Assembly (NCBI GenBank): GCA_020161845.1
Contig: JAIUNK010000006.1
Span: 1 to 64,000 of the forward strand
Origin: Actinomycetota bacterium
GTDB lineage: Bacteria > Actinomycetota > Actinomycetes > Actinomycetales > Dermatophilaceae
DNA length: 64,000 bases
Reading direction: 5' to 3'
The notes beneath the pieces are model-generated. The model was not told where the DNA came from, did no database searches, and saw only the letters and a program-made list of their open reading frames with translations. Position numbers and translations under genes: made by a program. Below are positions 62,375 through 64,000 of this stretch, one piece after another; positions within the stretch are counted from its first letter, which is position 1, and every line of letters begins with the position of its first letter.

Positions 62375-62407
62375 AGGGTTGACTAACCAGGTTGACCAAC
62401 CTAGTCT
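62375..62407 (+). promoter_or_regulatory. overlapping promoter and double operator of the toxin-antitoxin pair
   Basis: TTGACT (62379-62384) and TAGTCT (62402-62407) are 17 nt apart. The antitoxin ATG at 62414 is 7 nt after the -10 box and has no ribosome binding site, so the message should be leaderless. Two palindromes spaced 14 bp cover this promoter: GGTTGACTAACC (62377-62388, imperfect centre) and AGGTTGACCAACCT (62389-62402, perfect arms). They fit a cooperative binding site for the antitoxin complex. Confidence 0.75.
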
Positions 62408-62413
62408 CCTGAC

Positions 62414-62656
62414 ATGAGGACCGTGAAGGTGCAGCACGCCAAGACGCATCTGTCGGCCTTGCTGGCCGAGGTCGAGGCGGGGGAGGAGATCGTCATCGCG
62501 CGCGGCGACCAGCCGGTGGCGCGACTGGTGGGCATCGATGTGCACCGGCCGAGGGAAGTTGACTTCTTCAATTTCCACCTGCCCGAAGACTTCGATGACC
62601 CACTCCCGGACGAAGAGTTGGCGCTCTGGGAGGGGCGCCATGACGACCTCGTCTGA
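62414..62656 (+). CDS. type II antitoxin, Phd/YefM-like (VapB partner)
   Basis: This encodes 80 residues. The N-terminal half is a Phd/YefM DNA-binding fold (VKVQHAKTHLSALLAEVEAGEEIVIARGDQPVARLV). The acidic C-terminal part (FHLPEDFDDPLPDEELALWEG) should thread into and block the toxin. It overlaps the toxin gene by 17 nt, so the two are translated together, and it probably represses its own promoter through the palindromes upstream. Length and motif order are typical of antitoxins paired with PIN toxins. Confidence 0.93.
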   Translation: MRTVKVQHAKTHLSALLAEVEAGEEIVIARGDQPVARLVGIDVHRPREVDFFNFHLPEDFDDPLPDEELALWEGRHDDLV

Positions 62657-63053
62657 GGTGCCTTCTCGAGTCTTGCTGGATACGCACACCCTGGTGTGGA
62701 CGATCTCCGAATCTCGCAGACTCGGCCCGAGGGCCCGGGAAGTCGTCCTGTCCGCCCAGACGGTCCCCGTCGTTTCGGCGGCTTCCGCATGGGAAGTCGC
62801 TACCAAGCACCGCCTCGGCAAGCTGCCCCATGCCGGTGGATTGGTGGGGGCCTGGTCAAGTCTCCTCGCTCGGTTGGGAGCGGCGGAAATGGCCGTGAGC
62901 ACTGCACACGCCCTGCTGGCGGGGCAGCTCGATTGGGCGCATGGTGACCCGTTCGATCGGATGCTTGCCGCTCAGGCGATTTTGGAGGGGCTGCCGCTCG
63001 TGACGGCGGACCGCGCCTTCACCGGTCTGCCCGGCGTCCGAGTGATCTGGTAG
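62640..63053 (+). CDS. PIN-domain ribonuclease toxin, VapC type
   Basis: This encodes 137 residues from the ATG at 62640, inside the antitoxin gene, with GGGAGGGGC upstream. The PIN fold metal-binding acids are visible: D14 in VLLDTHTLVW, E in SAASAWEVATKHRLGKL, and aspartates in GDPFDRMLAAQA and VTADRAF. VapC toxins cut tRNA or rRNA to slow growth when the antitoxin is lost. The gene appears intact. It is followed by an 80-bp spacer and the convergent zur gene. Confidence 0.93.
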   Translation: MTTSSEVPSRVLLDTHTLVWTISESRRLGPRAREVVLSAQTVPVVSAASAWEVATKHRLGKLPHAGGLVGAWSSLLARLGAAEMAVSTAHALLAGQLDWAHGDPFDRMLAAQAILEGLPLVTADRAFTGLPGVRVIW

Positions 63054-63133
63054 CCGAACGCCGAACGGCCGGACGGTGCGGCGCGCGTGCACCTGGGCCT
63101 CATGTTGCCGGCGTCAGGGGCAGGCTGGGCAGG

Positions 63134-63532
63134 TTAGGGGCGAGCGCACGCCGTACAGGTTCCGAAGATCTCCAGCGTGTGCCAGATGTCGCTGAACCCG
63201 TGGCGCTGCGCCAATTCGGTGGCCCACGCCTCGTCCTGCGGGGCCTGCACCTCCACCGCCTTGCCGCAATCGCGGCATACCAGGTGGTGGTGATGCCGGG
63301 TCGTGGAGCACAGCCGGTAGATCGCCTCGCCGTCATCGCGGCGGATCATGTCGGCGGCGCCGTCGGCGACCAGGCCGGCCAGCGCTCGGTACACCGTGGC
63401 CAGCCCGATCGACTCCCCGCCCGCGCGCAGCCGGGCGTGCAGGGTCTGCGCGGAAACGAACGCGGAGGTGCCACGCAGCGCTTCTTCGATCGCGCGACGC
63501 TGCCGGGTGGCCCGGCGCTCCACCTCAGCCAT
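63134..63532 (-). CDS. zur: Fur-family zinc uptake regulator Zur
   Basis: This encodes 132 residues from the ATG at 63532, with GGGAGGC 5 nt upstream. A winged helix (RRAIEEALRGTSAFVSAQTLHARL...GLATVYRAL) binds DNA, and HHHHLVCRDCGKAVEV plus C-terminal GTCTAC hold the metal sites. With zinc it would repress zinc uptake genes. It overlaps the upstream ABC permease gene by 8 nt, so regulator and transporter are made from one message and Zur probably represses its own operon. Identity as Zur instead of Fur rests on the linkage and CxxC spacing. Confidence 0.93.
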   Translation of the reverse strand: MAEVERRATRQRRAIEEALRGTSAFVSAQTLHARLRAGGESIGLATVYRALAGLVADGAADMIRRDDGEAIYRLCSTTRHHHHLVCRDCGKAVEVQAPQDEAWATELAQRHGFSDIWHTLEIFGTCTACARP

Positions 63533-64000
63533 GCCGCCTCCCGATCGGGTGGTCGGGGGAGCCCTGCCGGCCGTCGGGCGACCCGTGGTTGAGGCCGTGG
63601 TCGTGCCCGTGGTCTTGGGACGTGGCATGGGTGTGGGCATGCGGTCCGTGCTCGTCGTAGTGGCCGTGATGCGGCGCGTGCAGGTGTCCGTCGTGCAGAT
63701 AGTCCACGTGGTCGCCGTGCGGGATCGCCTCGTGGCCACAGCCGGGCCCGTGCTCGTGCTCGTGGGCCAGGGTGTGCCGCTCCCGGTGATTGCGCAGCCG
63801 GCGCACCAACCCCGCGGTGACCGCGACCACGGCGTACAAGCCCACCGCCAGCACGACGATGGTGCCGCCCGAGGGAGTGTCGAGGTAATAGGACGCCGTG
63901 ACTCCGCCGACCGAACAGGCCAGCCCCATCGTGACGGCCATCCCCAGACCGGTGCGGAAGCTGCGGGCCAGCGGCTGGGCGGCCGCGTTCGGGACGATCA
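63525..64000 (-). CDS. znuB: zinc/manganese ABC transporter permease ZnuB, C-terminal part with His-rich tail
   Basis: The gene enters from beyond position 64000 and ends at 63525, giving about 158 residues of the C-terminus. Two membrane helices with YYLDTPSGGTIVVLAVGLYAVVAV match the end of ZnuB/MntB-type permeases (family: SYxLDxPTGPxIVL). A tail of about 75 residues follows, with more than 20 histidines (HEHEHGPGCGHE, HDGHLHAPHHGHYDEHGPH), located in the cytoplasm by topology. It may buffer or sense zinc. It is co-translated with zur; binding protein and ATPase genes presumably lie upstream, outside the window. Confidence 0.9.
   Translation of the reverse strand, partial: IVPNAAAQPLARSFRTGLGMAVTMGLACSVGGVTASYYLDTPSGGTIVVLAVGLYAVVAVTAGLVRRLRNHRERHTLAHEHEHGPGCGHEAIPHGDHVDYLHDGHLHAPHHGHYDEHGPHAHTHATSQDHGHDHGLNHGSPDGRQGSPDHPIGRRHG

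Overview
The window is chromosomal DNA of a high-GC actinobacterium. The evidence is very GC-rich coding sequence with dense, overlapping ATGA/GTGA gene junctions, many GTG starts, and typical actinobacterial markers: Lsr2, FdxA-type ferredoxin, ClpC, a DUF3180 protein at the end of the folate operon, the DUF2342 zinc metalloprotease next to tilS, split LigD-like NHEJ enzymes with Ku, and a DUF222/HNH protein. Mycolic-acid genes are absent, and the set would fit a Micrococcales or Propionibacteriales member, but I cannot name the genus from sequence alone.

Layout. 1-0.5 kb: right end of an IS30-family element that seems to have cut a YaaC-like gene. 0.7-5 kb: accessory genes (PD-(D/E)XK-like protein, MarR regulator with palindromic operator, AlkA-type glycosylase, two DUF488 proteins). 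5-9.7 kb: a minus-strand operon led by a 37-codon leader ORF and aconitase, followed by a small unknown protein, a ferredoxin-NADP-reductase-like flavoprotein, a truncated MurB-like protein and a DUF488 protein. 9.7-13.6 kb: P2-type ATPase, AhpD-like and DsbA-like proteins. 13.6-14.1 kb: a gene-free convergent interval full of nested palindromes. 14.1-21.4 kb: ferredoxin, two tandem-domain universal stress proteins, thioesterase, orphan histidine kinase, DUF523, MFS transporter. 21.5-24.5 kb: FdhD, a small secreted protein and an NlpC/P60 cell-wall hydrolase. 24.5-38.1 kb: a core block (ppa divergent; dacB, DUF937, zinc metalloprotease, tilS, hpt, a CtpE-like ATPase, ftsH, folE, folP, fused folB-folK, DUF3180).

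38.1-44.8 kb: small membrane protein, lsr2, FhuF-like protein, then a DNA-repair block (LigD polymerase, ATP-dependent ligase, Ku, Nei glycosylase) and a YczE-like membrane protein. 44.8-52.8 kb: fumarase C, AAA ATPase, repeat-rich DUF222/HNH protein, a 617-residue DUF6398-like protein, an MBL-fold hydrolase. 52.9-58 kb: an MprF-like aminoacyl-phosphatidylglycerol synthase coupled to a membrane-anchored esterase, and an SseA-type sulfurtransferase. 58.3-64 kb: clpC, EamA transporter, a guanidine-III (ykkC-III) riboswitch candidate controlling an SMR/Gdx exporter, a VapBC-like toxin-antitoxin pair with operator and promoter superimposed, and the end of a zinc-uptake operon (zur and a His-tailed ZnuB, cut by the window edge).

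No rRNA, tRNA, CRISPR array or prophage was recognised. The most interesting points are the riboswitch, the aconitase leader ORF and operon, the truncated MurB paralogue, the 62-bp perfect palindrome inside a MITE-like inverted-repeat interval, the charge-patterned repeats in the HNH protein, and several genes that look leaderless. All assignments rest on reading the sequence and recall of families; no database search was run.
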